NCBI GenBank assembly: GCA_903905665.1
Contig: CAIVHJ010000016.1
Coordinates: 1 to 9,581, forward strand
Origin: an uncultured Phycisphaerales bacterium
GTDB taxonomy: Bacteria; Planctomycetota; Phycisphaerae; UBA1845; CAIVHJ01
Reading direction: 5' to 3'
DNA length: 9,581 bases
The notes under the pieces were generated by a model. That model ran no database searches. It saw nothing but the letters and a program-made list of their open reading frames with translations, and had not been told where the DNA came from. This document shows, one piece after another, positions 1 to 6,539 of the stretch (its first letter is position 1; every line of letters begins with the position of its first letter). Position numbers and translations under genes: made by a program.

Positions 1-2
1 AT

Positions 3-449
3 GCTTCTCGTGCATTGGGTCGAAACGTGTCTTTATCCGAGGTGTTCCATCCCCCGCTTGCAACTGAACTCGACCCGGAATCCGACAATCTTCTGGTTCG
101 TTATTTCCGATCGCGGATATGGCAGCGGAATCTGATGGGAACGCGGTTGTCGATCGTGGGCGGGGTTCATCAGCACATCCACGACCTCAATGCCGTTTTG
201 TTTTTTGCGCGAACGCAGGCGGTACATGAAAACGTACCGCGGCTGACTCCTCAGCACATACAACAGGCGTTAAGGCGGGTCGAATTTCACATCACGAATC
301 AGCGCCGATTGTTCGACGAAGTTTTTCAGGGTTGGATTCGTTCGTGCTTGAACCAGATTCCTTTGGCGATGGCCAGTCTTCGCTTCATGGCGCCTCAGTC
401 CGTCGGCGACTCCGTCACCGCTTGTTCCGAGCTCGTCTCGAAGTCTTGA
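3..449 (+). CDS. C-terminal part of an unrecognised protein (5' end outside window)
   Basis: The reading frame is open from the left edge, so the N-terminus is missing. A TTG at 15 could be a start but is more likely internal. About 149 residues are visible, ending with a stop at 447-449. The fragment looks largely helical, with no signal peptide, membrane segment or metal motif. Recognisable stretches are LVRYFRSRIWQRNL, LNAVLFFARTQAVHE and ALRRVEFHITNQRRLF. The layout (a PPL stretch, an RYxRxRxWQRN-like helix, then a helix ending near ARxxA and a late VEFH..N segment) loosely recalls the C-terminal half of YkgJ/FliB-like cysteine-cluster proteins (lysine-N-methylase-like). The diagnostic cysteines would lie upstream and cannot be seen, so this is only a suggestion. 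The 3' end overlaps queF, on the opposite strand, by 35 bases. Confidence 0.6.
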   Translation, partial: ASRALGRNVSLSEVFHPPLATELDPESDNLLVRYFRSRIWQRNLMGTRLSIVGGVHQHIHDLNAVLFFARTQAVHENVPRLTPQHIQQALRRVEFHITNQRRLFDEVFQGWIRSCLNQIPLAMASLRFMAPQSVGDSVTACSELVSKS

Positions 450-813
450 ACTTATCCCCGGCGACGCCGGCAGGATAATCGCATGTGACGGTAGTGGTGA
501 TTCCCCCGCGGGGTGTCCACCGGCTGGTGATCGTCATTCGCCGAGGGCGGCAGGCACGAACCATATCGTCGAGAATTCTGTTGGTCGCGGCTTCATAAAA
601 AATCCCGTCGTTGCGATAACTTTGAAGGTATAGTTTGAGACTCTTGAGTTCGATACACGTTTTATTCGGCACATAGCGAATCACCACCGTTCCGAAATCC
701 GGTTGGCGTGTCTTCGGACATACGCTGGTGAACTCCGGACAGGTAATCTCAATCTCGTAATCCCGCCCCGGATCAGGATTCTCAAACACTTCCAGCAATG
801 ACGCTTTCGCCAT
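415..813 (-). CDS. queF: NADPH-dependent 7-cyano-7-deazaguanine (preQ0) reductase QueF
   Basis: This 132-aa protein matches the short, unimodular type of QueF, which reduces the nitrile of preQ0 to the aminomethyl group of preQ1 in cytosolic queuosine synthesis. The catalytic cysteine is Cys32 in TSVCPKTRQPDF and the general acid is Asp39. The family NADPH motif appears as ELKSLKLYLQSYRN (55-68). Glu74 follows in FYEAATNRI, and TPRGG occurs near residue 104. The Cys-Asp and Cys-Glu spacings (7 and 42) equal those I recall for Bacillus subtilis QueF (Cys55, Asp62, Glu97). The residue before the glutamate is Tyr73, where the B. subtilis enzyme has His96. The ATG lies 30 bases after the PDZ-protein stop, with only a GGTGG at short spacing as a possible ribosome site. 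queF is the last gene of the minus-strand series and overlaps the convergent gene at its 3' end. Confidence 0.95.
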   Translation of the reverse strand: MAKASLLEVFENPDPGRDYEIEITCPEFTSVCPKTRQPDFGTVVIRYVPNKTCIELKSLKLYLQSYRNDGIFYEAATNRILDDMVRACRPRRMTITSRWTPRGGITTTVTCDYPAGVAGDKFKTSRRARNKR

Positions 814-843
814 ATTCCACCGTGGATATTCCGAAATCCGCTC

Positions 844-3021
844 TTACTCTTTCGCAGCCGGACTCGACGGCGCGGGTAACGCCTCTCGTCCCAGATTGAT
901 CTTGACCTGTCGCTCGCGGGCCATGCGCCGAACCGACAACCGCAACTCGGATTGATCTTTGATTTGCCGTTCAAAATCCGTCACTTTCGCGATAGGTTCA
1001 CCATTGACATGCGTAATGATCTCATACGGCCGGACACCCGCAATAAAAGATTTGCCGCCCGGTTCCATCTTGGAAACGATCACGCCCGGATCATCCTCCT
1101 TCATTTGGAGATAACGACGGACTTCATACGTCAGATTCCGAATCGTTAGGCCCAGGGCCTCCGATTTGAACTTGGGAGCGGCGTCGTAATGAACCGGAGA
1201 GAGCACAACCTCAAAATCTTTTCGCACCGGTTGACCCCCATGGACGTACTCGATCTGATACTTCGTGCCGAATCCGAGGTCCGTCAACGCGCGATTGAAG
1301 GAATTTTCAGCCGACGGCCACGGGGGAGGAAGCTCGTCCAGATACTGCTCCGGAATATCGTCCAACTGCTCCCACGGAAATGGCTGCATGAAATCATCAT
1401 GCTGTTCAAAGACCACTTCGATCGGTTTCGGAATATCCGAGACGTAGAACCGCAGAACCAGATCGCCCACTTCGATCCCCGCCTGCTGAGCCGGTGAATT
1501 CGGATAAACGTACGATACCACGGCGCCGGTCTGCCCGTCACGAGTCTGATCCGAAACGCCGTTCATCCTCGCCAGTTCGCGATTGAGGGACTGCAATTCC
1601 ACCCCCATCCACGCCAGTCGATTTTCGTTTTCCTCGGGTTGGGGAACGTTAGCGGGATCGCCATTTCGGCTCAAATCTTTGACGAACTCCGTCAGGTAGG
1701 CGATCGGGACCAGATGCGTTTCGTTCGTATCGGAATGCTCTCCCATGCTGACACGCTCGCGACGCAAAAGCGGCAACGCCAGCAATCGCCCGTCGTTGTC
1801 GAACAAAAATGAATTAGAGTCGTCACCGGCAATCTCGAAGTGATTCTGCTGTTTCCAGCAGACATGGATCTCTGAAACACGATTGTGCTGAAGATAGGTT
1901 GTTTTCTTTTCGCCGAATACCTGTACGTCCGCGCTCCACATCAGCCGGTCGAGCGTTTCCAGAACATTCGCGTCAGACGGAACTGCGCAACCCGAAATCG
2001 TCCGATCCGTCGAAGCCACAAAGCATCCGTAATCCTTCAATGTCGCAATGAATTTCGCCGAAACGGGATCCCCCTCCATCGGATGGACCCCAATTTTTTC
2101 CAACCGGGCAGTTTCCTTCGGTGAGAGGTTCTTCAACACCAAAACGGTCTTGTCATCGAGCAACACTCCGACCACGTTTCGCTCTGTCGAGGCATCCTCA
2201 GCCCCGTCATCCCACCACGATCTCGCACCTTCATCTTTTTTCGGGCTGCGGAAATTCAACGATACCCGCACAACGCCTGTTTCAACGGTGCGCTGCAAAT
2301 CCTGAAGCTTCCGATCCACGGCATCTGTCGGCATTTGCGGCCAATTCAAGGGAGAGCCTTTCCACGAATCATCCGCTCCCAGTCGTCCGTTGAACGTCAT
2401 TCCGACCGGTGTACCAGTCGCATCGACAATAATGCTGTACACTGAGACGCGAAAACAGGATTGTTGCACCTCGGACTGGATCAGGACTTTGTTGGCGGGT
2501 GACACCCACGTCGTCCACGCTCCGTTGTTGTTCCAGTAACTAACGCTCCAGTAGGGTTCCGCACGATCCGAAGCGAATGTCAGAGATTGAATTCCAGCAA
2601 GAGGATGTTCCAGTTCCAGATAGACGGCAGGTTGCCGGTTCGCCAAACCGACAACTTTGGCGCCCACTTTCTCTTTCCCGAACGCTACCACGATTTGCTT
2701 GATGAACCGGGGATGAACGATCAGGTCCGGCGTGACCACTTGCGTCGGAGATAGGACCATCCCGGAAGTCTCGAGGGGCCGTTCCTGATCGGTGAGCGAT
2801 TCAAAATCGTATTCATGTCCGTTGCTGTCTTTCACTCCCCCACCGCTGGGCGGCTCGCCTTTGTCGTACTGAAGCGTATATTCCACGCGAACAAACGAAG
2901 GGGCCAGTTGCCGAACCACCGCACCAAAATCAATCTGCGGTTCGTCAGACGCCTGATCGCTCGCACCAACAACAACGATGCCGAAACACAATGAGATGAC
3001 GCCATACAACAATGCTTTCAT
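844..3021 (-). CDS. Secreted protein with two degenerate trypsin-like domains and two PDZ domains
   Basis: I chose the ATG at 3021 (725 aa) over one at 3084 because it has AGGAG six bases upstream and begins a signal peptide (MKALL, hydrophobic stretch to about residue 19). Residues about 35-215 resemble an HtrA/S1 fold: SGMVLSPTQVVTPDL (86-100) sits where SG.V.......TNxHV is expected, and GTPVGM (203-208) sits near the C-terminal barrel. The catalytic His and the GNSGG serine loop are not visible. Residues about 245-450 look like a second such fold, ending in DSNSFLFDNDGRLLALPL (401-418), which matches the GxSGGPLFxxDGxLxGI region but lacks Gly-Gly. PDZ1 spans about 468-607 (NSPAQQAGIEVGDLVLRF at 508-525) and carries a proline-rich acidic insert at about 540-580. 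PDZ2 spans about 622-710 (PGVIVSKMEPGG, AGVRPYEIITHVNG). It is probably a periplasmic, catalytically inactive scaffold or sensor. PDZ assignment is firm; the double pseudo-protease reading is an inference from motifs. Confidence 0.88.
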   Translation of the reverse strand: MKALLYGVISLCFGIVVVGASDQASDEPQIDFGAVVRQLAPSFVRVEYTLQYDKGEPPSGGGVKDSNGHEYDFESLTDQERPLETSGMVLSPTQVVTPDLIVHPRFIKQIVVAFGKEKVGAKVVGLANRQPAVYLELEHPLAGIQSLTFASDRAEPYWSVSYWNNNGAWTTWVSPANKVLIQSEVQQSCFRVSVYSIIVDATGTPVGMTFNGRLGADDSWKGSPLNWPQMPTDAVDRKLQDLQRTVETGVVRVSLNFRSPKKDEGARSWWDDGAEDASTERNVVGVLLDDKTVLVLKNLSPKETARLEKIGVHPMEGDPVSAKFIATLKDYGCFVASTDRTISGCAVPSDANVLETLDRLMWSADVQVFGEKKTTYLQHNRVSEIHVCWKQQNHFEIAGDDSNSFLFDNDGRLLALPLLRRERVSMGEHSDTNETHLVPIAYLTEFVKDLSRNGDPANVPQPEENENRLAWMGVELQSLNRELARMNGVSDQTRDGQTGAVVSYVYPNSPAQQAGIEVGDLVLRFYVSDIPKPIEVVFEQHDDFMQPFPWEQLDDIPEQYLDELPPPWPSAENSFNRALTDLGFGTKYQIEYVHGGQPVRKDFEVVLSPVHYDAAPKFKSEALGLTIRNLTYEVRRYLQMKEDDPGVIVSKMEPGGKSFIAGVRPYEIITHVNGEPIAKVTDFERQIKDQSELRLSVRRMARERQVKINLGREALPAPSSPAAKE

Positions 3022-3027
3022 AACAGA

Positions 3028-3032
3028 CTCCT
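3028..3032 (-). promoter_or_regulatory. Shine-Dalgarno site of the PDZ-protein gene
   Basis: AGGAG on the minus strand lies six bases before the ATG at 3021. It is the clearest ribosome-binding site in the minus-strand series. It favours the 3021 start, which opens the signal peptide, over the in-frame ATG at 3084, which would put a charged 21-residue extension in front of it. Confidence 0.75.
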
Positions 3033-3065
3033 GTGAAACGATCGACAGCGTTGAAAGATGCCTGA

Positions 3066-3077
3066 ATCGGCGCCGAT
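3066..3077. repeat. Perfect 12-base palindrome between two genes
   Basis: ATCGGCGCCGAT reads the same on both strands. It ends at the first base of the TGA stop complement of the 65-aa gene (3077-3079) and lies 45 bases upstream of the PDZ-protein ATG. It has no spacer loop and no T-run, so it is not a typical terminator. It could be a dimeric-regulator site or chance. Confidence 0.4.
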
Positions 3078-3274
3078 CATCCATAGATCAACGGTGCAAG
3101 CAAGTCGAAAAATGTGCTGTGGAGCACGAGCAGGACATTGTCCGGTGAACCCGGAGCGAGCAAAGCTTCCAATTCCTGCTCGAAGAACGCGACACATCCT
3201 CCCGAGGACAGCATCAAGAACATCCCGCTGGCATACAGAATGCGTACCCGACGGAAACGGCTAATCTTTTTCAT
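3077..3274 (-). CDS. Small lipoprotein-like or exported peptide, unknown function
   Basis: This is a 65-aa frame with a basic N-terminus (Lys2, Lys3, Arg6, Arg8, Arg9, Arg11), then a hydrophobic stretch (about 12-22) and a SSGGC junction placing Cys27 where a lipobox cysteine would be. The -3 position is Ser rather than Leu, so the lipobox is non-canonical. The mature part (FFEQELEALLAPG and LLVLHSTFFDLLAPLIYG) looks like two short amphipathic or hydrophobic segments. I recall short exported peptides of this style, with GGC after the hydrophobic core, in planctomycetes; I recognise no named family. Its start overlaps the end of the MazG-like gene by 14 bases, and its stop is 55 bases before the PDZ-protein start, in the same direction. 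No Shine-Dalgarno site is visible, so translational coupling is plausible. It could instead be a chance frame. Confidence 0.5.
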   Translation of the reverse strand: MKKISRFRRVRILYASGMFLMLSSGGCVAFFEQELEALLAPGSPDNVLLVLHSTFFDLLAPLIYG

Positions 3275-3554
3275 GGCAGACGCACACTTTCTGGCGGCAT
3301 CCGGGACAACCGGAGCCGTATTTTTGTTCGATCGCGCGATTCAAATCAACGCCCTCGACGTTCGCCAACGTAAACAACCACGCCAGCACGTCGGCGAATT
3401 CTTCCTCTTTTTCCTGCGGGGTTCCCTTGGAAACAGCCGATGCCAGCTCTCCAATTTCCTCGACCAGCCACAAAAACGTCGCCGCCGATCCCCGTCGCCG
3501 GTCCTTCGTGCTGTACATAGTATCAATGAATTGTTGAAATTCCCGAATGTCCAT
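3261..3554 (-). CDS. Small MazG-type nucleotide pyrophosphohydrolase with cysteine-rich tail
   Basis: This 97-aa protein fits the single-domain MazG-like group of all-alpha NTP pyrophosphohydrolases, which cleave (d)NTPs to the monophosphate plus pyrophosphate. The magnesium-binding pattern is visible: EEIGE (Glu32, Glu33, Glu36), followed by EFADVLAWL with Glu52 and Asp55. A short tail carries Cys83, Cys86, Cys91, Cys93 and His94 (CPGCRQKVCVC), which could bind zinc. I recall similar tails in archaeal and some bacterial small MazG proteins. The substrate cannot be told; housecleaning of modified nucleotides is the usual inference. The gene starts 20 bases after the TPR-protein stop, lacks a Shine-Dalgarno site, and has TATAAT just upstream of its ATG. 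Its 3' end overlaps the 65-aa gene. Confidence 0.88.
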   Translation of the reverse strand: MDIREFQQFIDTMYSTKDRRRGSAATFLWLVEEIGELASAVSKGTPQEKEEEFADVLAWLFTLANVEGVDLNRAIEQKYGSGCPGCRQKVCVCHEKD

Positions 3555-3562
3555 AAGCGGGA

Positions 3563-3568
3563 ATTATA
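3563..3568 (-). promoter_or_regulatory. Possible -10 box immediately before the MazG-like gene
   Basis: A perfect TATAAT on the minus strand sits in the 20-base gap between the TPR-protein stop and the MazG ATG. Eight bases separate it from the ATG, so a transcript starting at the usual distance would begin about two bases before the start codon, giving a leaderless mRNA. No convincing -35 hexamer is seen upstream. The match may be chance. Confidence 0.35.
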
Positions 3569-3574
3569 CTGAAG

Positions 3575-6397
3575 CTAGGGGCTGGGAGCGAGCAGTTCTT
3601 TGGCGGAAGACGCGGCGTCGAGTTGAACCGCTTGCTGAGCGGTTTGGCGGGCTTGTTCGATCTGCCCGGCACGACGATAGGCAAATGCCAGATCGGTGAA
3701 GTGCCGAGCTTTGGTCGGTTCCAGCAGCGTCAGCATCCGATACGTACGGATCACTTCCTCCTGATCGTTCAGGTCTTCGAGAATCTTGGCATACTGTTCC
3801 TGTGTAGGCACATGATAAGGATCGATGTTTAATGAGTTCCGGTACCACTGGGCTGCTGCTTCTTTTTCGCCCTTCTTGTTGTAAATCCGGGCGACCTGAC
3901 GAGCGATGTCGGCGTCCTGCTCTTCGTGCCTGGCCCACTCCAGCAGTTCAGGCAGCGCGTGCTCGTCGTCTTGATTCGAGAGATAAACCCATGCCATCAC
4001 CCGACAACTGGTCGGATTGCCAGGTTGGAGCATCCGCAGTTGACGCGCCCATTTTTCGGCACTGCGCGCGTCGTGTTGATCGAGCGCCCACTGCGCCAAA
4101 AAAACCGGCCCGTCGGGATCGTCGGGATGAGACTGCGCTAGCGTTTCGTAACAACTGACGGATTTATTTCGATACTCCTCGTAGCGATCACGGGACGGTT
4201 GCATCGACGCCAGACGCATGTACAGCGTCGCCGCGATCTTCAAAGCGTCCGCCTGATGTTCGTCGATCTGAAGCGCCGCTTCAACCCATTGCTGCGCCTG
4301 TCCAAATTGCTCGTCCTTGATCGCCGCTCGTGCCCGCTCCGCCAAAACCTTCGGACTGCCCGGATAGAACCATGCCAAAAACCGCAGCGATTCAGGATTG
4401 GGATAAGGCGCCATCGACAATCCCCACGATCGGGCCTGTTCGACGGCCCAGTGCTGAAACTCCCGATCGAATTCCGCCACCGTCTTCTCGGTAACGGCTT
4501 GTATGATCTCATGCTGGTTTTGTCCGTCCCGAAAGCGTCGCAGCATATCAAGGACTGCCTCATACCCGCACTTTTCGATCAGGTATTCCACGATCCATTC
4601 GCTTTGGGCATAGGCGACCATCCGATCATCCGAACGCCGGGGACGAATAAATCCCCAGTCGAGATCATCGAGTGTAAAAAGAGACGCTTCACGAATACGC
4701 TGCACCAGCATCTTTTTCCACGACCAGCTTCGCGGTCGATCCTCCTCGTGAACCGCCAAACCCTCCGTGAACCAGTGCGTAATGCGATTGTTCGTAGCAG
4801 CCAGCGTGACGGTATGCGTGAATTCGTGACGAAGCACACCGGCAAAATCGTACGAACCCGATACCTCACGCCGGGGAGCGTCCATCGCAATAACGCGACC
4901 CGTGCTGGCGCCCACCGTCGGAATCCACGGCCGCCCGTGAATCCGTACTCCGAATTTGCGATGGTCGGGAAACACCTCGATAATCGTTTTGTCCTTCAGA
5001 TCGAATTCAAAATCCGCGCATACCTCGCGGTCGATCGTCTCCATGCAGCGGGCAAAACACTCGCCGATAATCGGGTCTTTTGCGGCGTCGTAATGAATTT
5101 CGAAACGGTCGGTCGTGAAATGCTTGAACGATTGAAGGTCGTTGAGCAGTCGCTGCGTGTTATAAGTCTGAGTGTTGAACGCGTCGAGATCGAGCGCCTC
5201 CGTCAACACGTTTCTCGCCCGATCTTCGTATCCCCACTGCATGTACATCATCGCCAATTCGTTTCGAGGCAGCGGATCGGTCGGATCATCCTCAATCGCC
5301 TCCAACAAATGTTGTTCCGCTTCCGAAAAATGCCTCGCCGCCGACAATTGCTGCCCCAGAATCGTGTGCATGACTGCCGGTTTGGAATTCAGTGCGAGAA
5401 TTTTTTGCTGTGTCGCCTGTGCGTCGTCAAAACGCCCAAGCATGATTTGCGCCGCCGCGACATAACTCAGCGCGGATAAATCGTTCGGATTCACCACCAG
5501 TGCCTGTTGAGCAGCCTCCTGCGCATCGGCGTACTGTCGCTCCGTCATCCGAAGCGCCGCCAACAGAACGTACGCTTCGACGCAACGCGGATTGAGGTCC
5601 AGACAAACTTTGATCCGGTTTTCGACGTTCTCAAAATCCCAGTTTTCAAGTGCGATCCTGGCCAGTCCGAGATGCGCGCCAAGACAGCTGGGATTCTGCT
5701 GGAGCACCGCCTTGTAATCTTCGAATGCCTCCGGCAGATTATATTTTTCAAACAGCAGATCGGCGATCGCCAGCCTCGCGGGCCAGTAACTCAGGTCCAT
5801 CACCATGCAGGATTTCTGAAGCACATCCTGCAACACGTACTTTGTCCGCTGCACCAGGTTCGTCCGAGTCCAGACTGAGTATCGGTAAAAACCCATTCCG
5901 GCGTAATGGGCATCGACCGCCGTTTCGGGAAACCGCTCGCGGAATAAATCCTCAAACCACTTGTACGTATTGACGGCATCCTGGCGCCGTCCTGCTGATT
6001 CGTAAATTTGACCCAGTTCGTATCTCGCCCGGCAGTCCTGCTCATTGTATTTCAACGCCTGCACCCCGTGCTCAATCGCCGTTTCATATTGGCCCAGTTG
6101 AGCATACACCCCCGCCATCGCCCGATGCCATTCGGCTGATTCCGGTGAAACTTGAGCCTGCAACGTATCCAGTGCTCCCTGATAATCACCCACCGCCATC
6201 TGACATTCAGTCATTTGGACAATACGCCGGGTTTGGTATGAGTCAGGAACCGAGAAGTCCTTCAGCGTCTCAAAAGCATAACCGTACTGTCCTCGCAAAA
6301 TGCTGTCCTGAACCTCATCGAGCCGTCTGGGAATGTCGCCCGAGTTCACAGGGGTCCCGAAGGCAAGGACTGCAAGAGATAACACGAAGGTCTTCAT
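3575..6397 (-). CDS. Exported TPR protein with central peptidase-MA-like zinc metallopeptidase domain
   Basis: This 940-aa protein begins with a signal peptide (MKTFVLSLAVLAFG, likely cleaved near residue 20). Residues about 25-420 are tetratricopeptide-type helical repeats, for example QYETAIEHGVQALKYNEQD (103-121) and YADAQEAAQQALVVNPND (289-306). Residues about 429-655 form an HExxH metallopeptidase-like domain: HEFTH (His524, Glu525, His528), with WFTEGLAVHEE supplying the probable third zinc ligand Glu545, as in the peptidase MA/gluzincin group. More TPRs follow to the C-terminus (about 680-930). The active-site residues appear intact, so it may be a true protease; substrate unknown. It probably acts in the periplasm or outer-membrane space. 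AGGA lies 13 bases before the ATG, a long spacing. A TAGAAT (6428-6433, minus strand) could be its -10 box, but no good -35 is seen. It is the first gene of the minus-strand series. Confidence 0.93.
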   Translation of the reverse strand: MKTFVLSLAVLAFGTPVNSGDIPRRLDEVQDSILRGQYGYAFETLKDFSVPDSYQTRRIVQMTECQMAVGDYQGALDTLQAQVSPESAEWHRAMAGVYAQLGQYETAIEHGVQALKYNEQDCRARYELGQIYESAGRRQDAVNTYKWFEDLFRERFPETAVDAHYAGMGFYRYSVWTRTNLVQRTKYVLQDVLQKSCMVMDLSYWPARLAIADLLFEKYNLPEAFEDYKAVLQQNPSCLGAHLGLARIALENWDFENVENRIKVCLDLNPRCVEAYVLLAALRMTERQYADAQEAAQQALVVNPNDLSALSYVAAAQIMLGRFDDAQATQQKILALNSKPAVMHTILGQQLSAARHFSEAEQHLLEAIEDDPTDPLPRNELAMMYMQWGYEDRARNVLTEALDLDAFNTQTYNTQRLLNDLQSFKHFTTDRFEIHYDAAKDPIIGECFARCMETIDREVCADFEFDLKDKTIIEVFPDHRKFGVRIHGRPWIPTVGASTGRVIAMDAPRREVSGSYDFAGVLRHEFTHTVTLAATNNRITHWFTEGLAVHEEDRPRSWSWKKMLVQRIREASLFTLDDLDWGFIRPRRSDDRMVAYAQSEWIVEYLIEKCGYEAVLDMLRRFRDGQNQHEIIQAVTEKTVAEFDREFQHWAVEQARSWGLSMAPYPNPESLRFLAWFYPGSPKVLAERARAAIKDEQFGQAQQWVEAALQIDEHQADALKIAATLYMRLASMQPSRDRYEEYRNKSVSCYETLAQSHPDDPDGPVFLAQWALDQHDARSAEKWARQLRMLQPGNPTSCRVMAWVYLSNQDDEHALPELLEWARHEEQDADIARQVARIYNKKGEKEAAAQWYRNSLNIDPYHVPTQEQYAKILEDLNDQEEVIRTYRMLTLLEPTKARHFTDLAFAYRRAGQIEQARQTAQQAVQLDAASSAKELLAPSP

Positions 6398-6496
6398 TGC
6401 CGCGCCGGCTTCCTTTCTTTTCTTTCTATTCTATCGTATCGGCAACCGGGTACTTCATTTTCCATCCGACTTTTGTATTTTCAACAGGATGGACGA

Positions 6497-6505
6497 TGAT
6501 ATACT
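6497..6505 (+). promoter_or_regulatory. Extended -10 promoter for the STAS/phosphatase pair
   Basis: TGATATACT matches TGn plus a TATAAT-like hexamer, an extended -10 element that needs little or no -35 contact. No good -35 lies 16-18 bases upstream. Initiation would fall near 6512, downstream of the in-frame ATG at 6489 and upstream of the ATG at 6540, which supports 6540 as the start. Confidence 0.5.
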
Positions 6506-6529
6506 GTTGTCGTCCTTCGGGTCTGTTTT

Positions 6530-6533
6530 GAGG
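6530..6533 (+). promoter_or_regulatory. Shine-Dalgarno site of the STAS gene
   Basis: GAGG lies six bases before the ATG at 6540. The two upstream in-frame possibilities (around 6333 and 6489) have no comparable site, and the earliest would overlap the TPR gene's 5' end. Confidence 0.55.
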
Positions 6534-6539
6534 TCCCTC

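Larger units (their letters stand above)
6398..6539. other. Divergent intergenic region
   Basis: These 142 bases separate the starts of the minus-strand TPR gene and the plus-strand STAS gene. The left half is pyrimidine-rich on the plus strand and holds the weak AGGA site and a possible TAGAAT box for the TPR gene. The right half holds the extended -10 promoter and the ribosome site of the STAS gene. I see no inverted repeat or terminator in it. Confidence 0.6.

Noticed and set aside
3022..3084. 21-codon N-terminal extension of the PDZ protein
   Set aside because: It has no ribosome site at the 3084 ATG and would put charged residues in front of a good signal peptide that starts right after AGGAG.
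4109..4127. Short tandem GTCGGGATC-like repeat in the TPR gene
   Set aside because: Two copies only, within a coding frame that continues uninterrupted; it reflects local amino-acid repetition (Asp-Pro-Asp).
4199..5479. 426-codon open frame on the plus strand opposite the TPR gene
   Set aside because: It lies wholly antisense to a protein with clear TPR and HEFTH motifs, is rich in Arg, and shows no recognisable domain or ribosome site. It is best explained as a codon-bias shadow.
6333..6539. 69-codon N-terminal extension of the STAS gene
   Set aside because: It would overlap the start of the divergent TPR gene and contain the probable promoter, and STAS homology begins only after the ATG at 6540.
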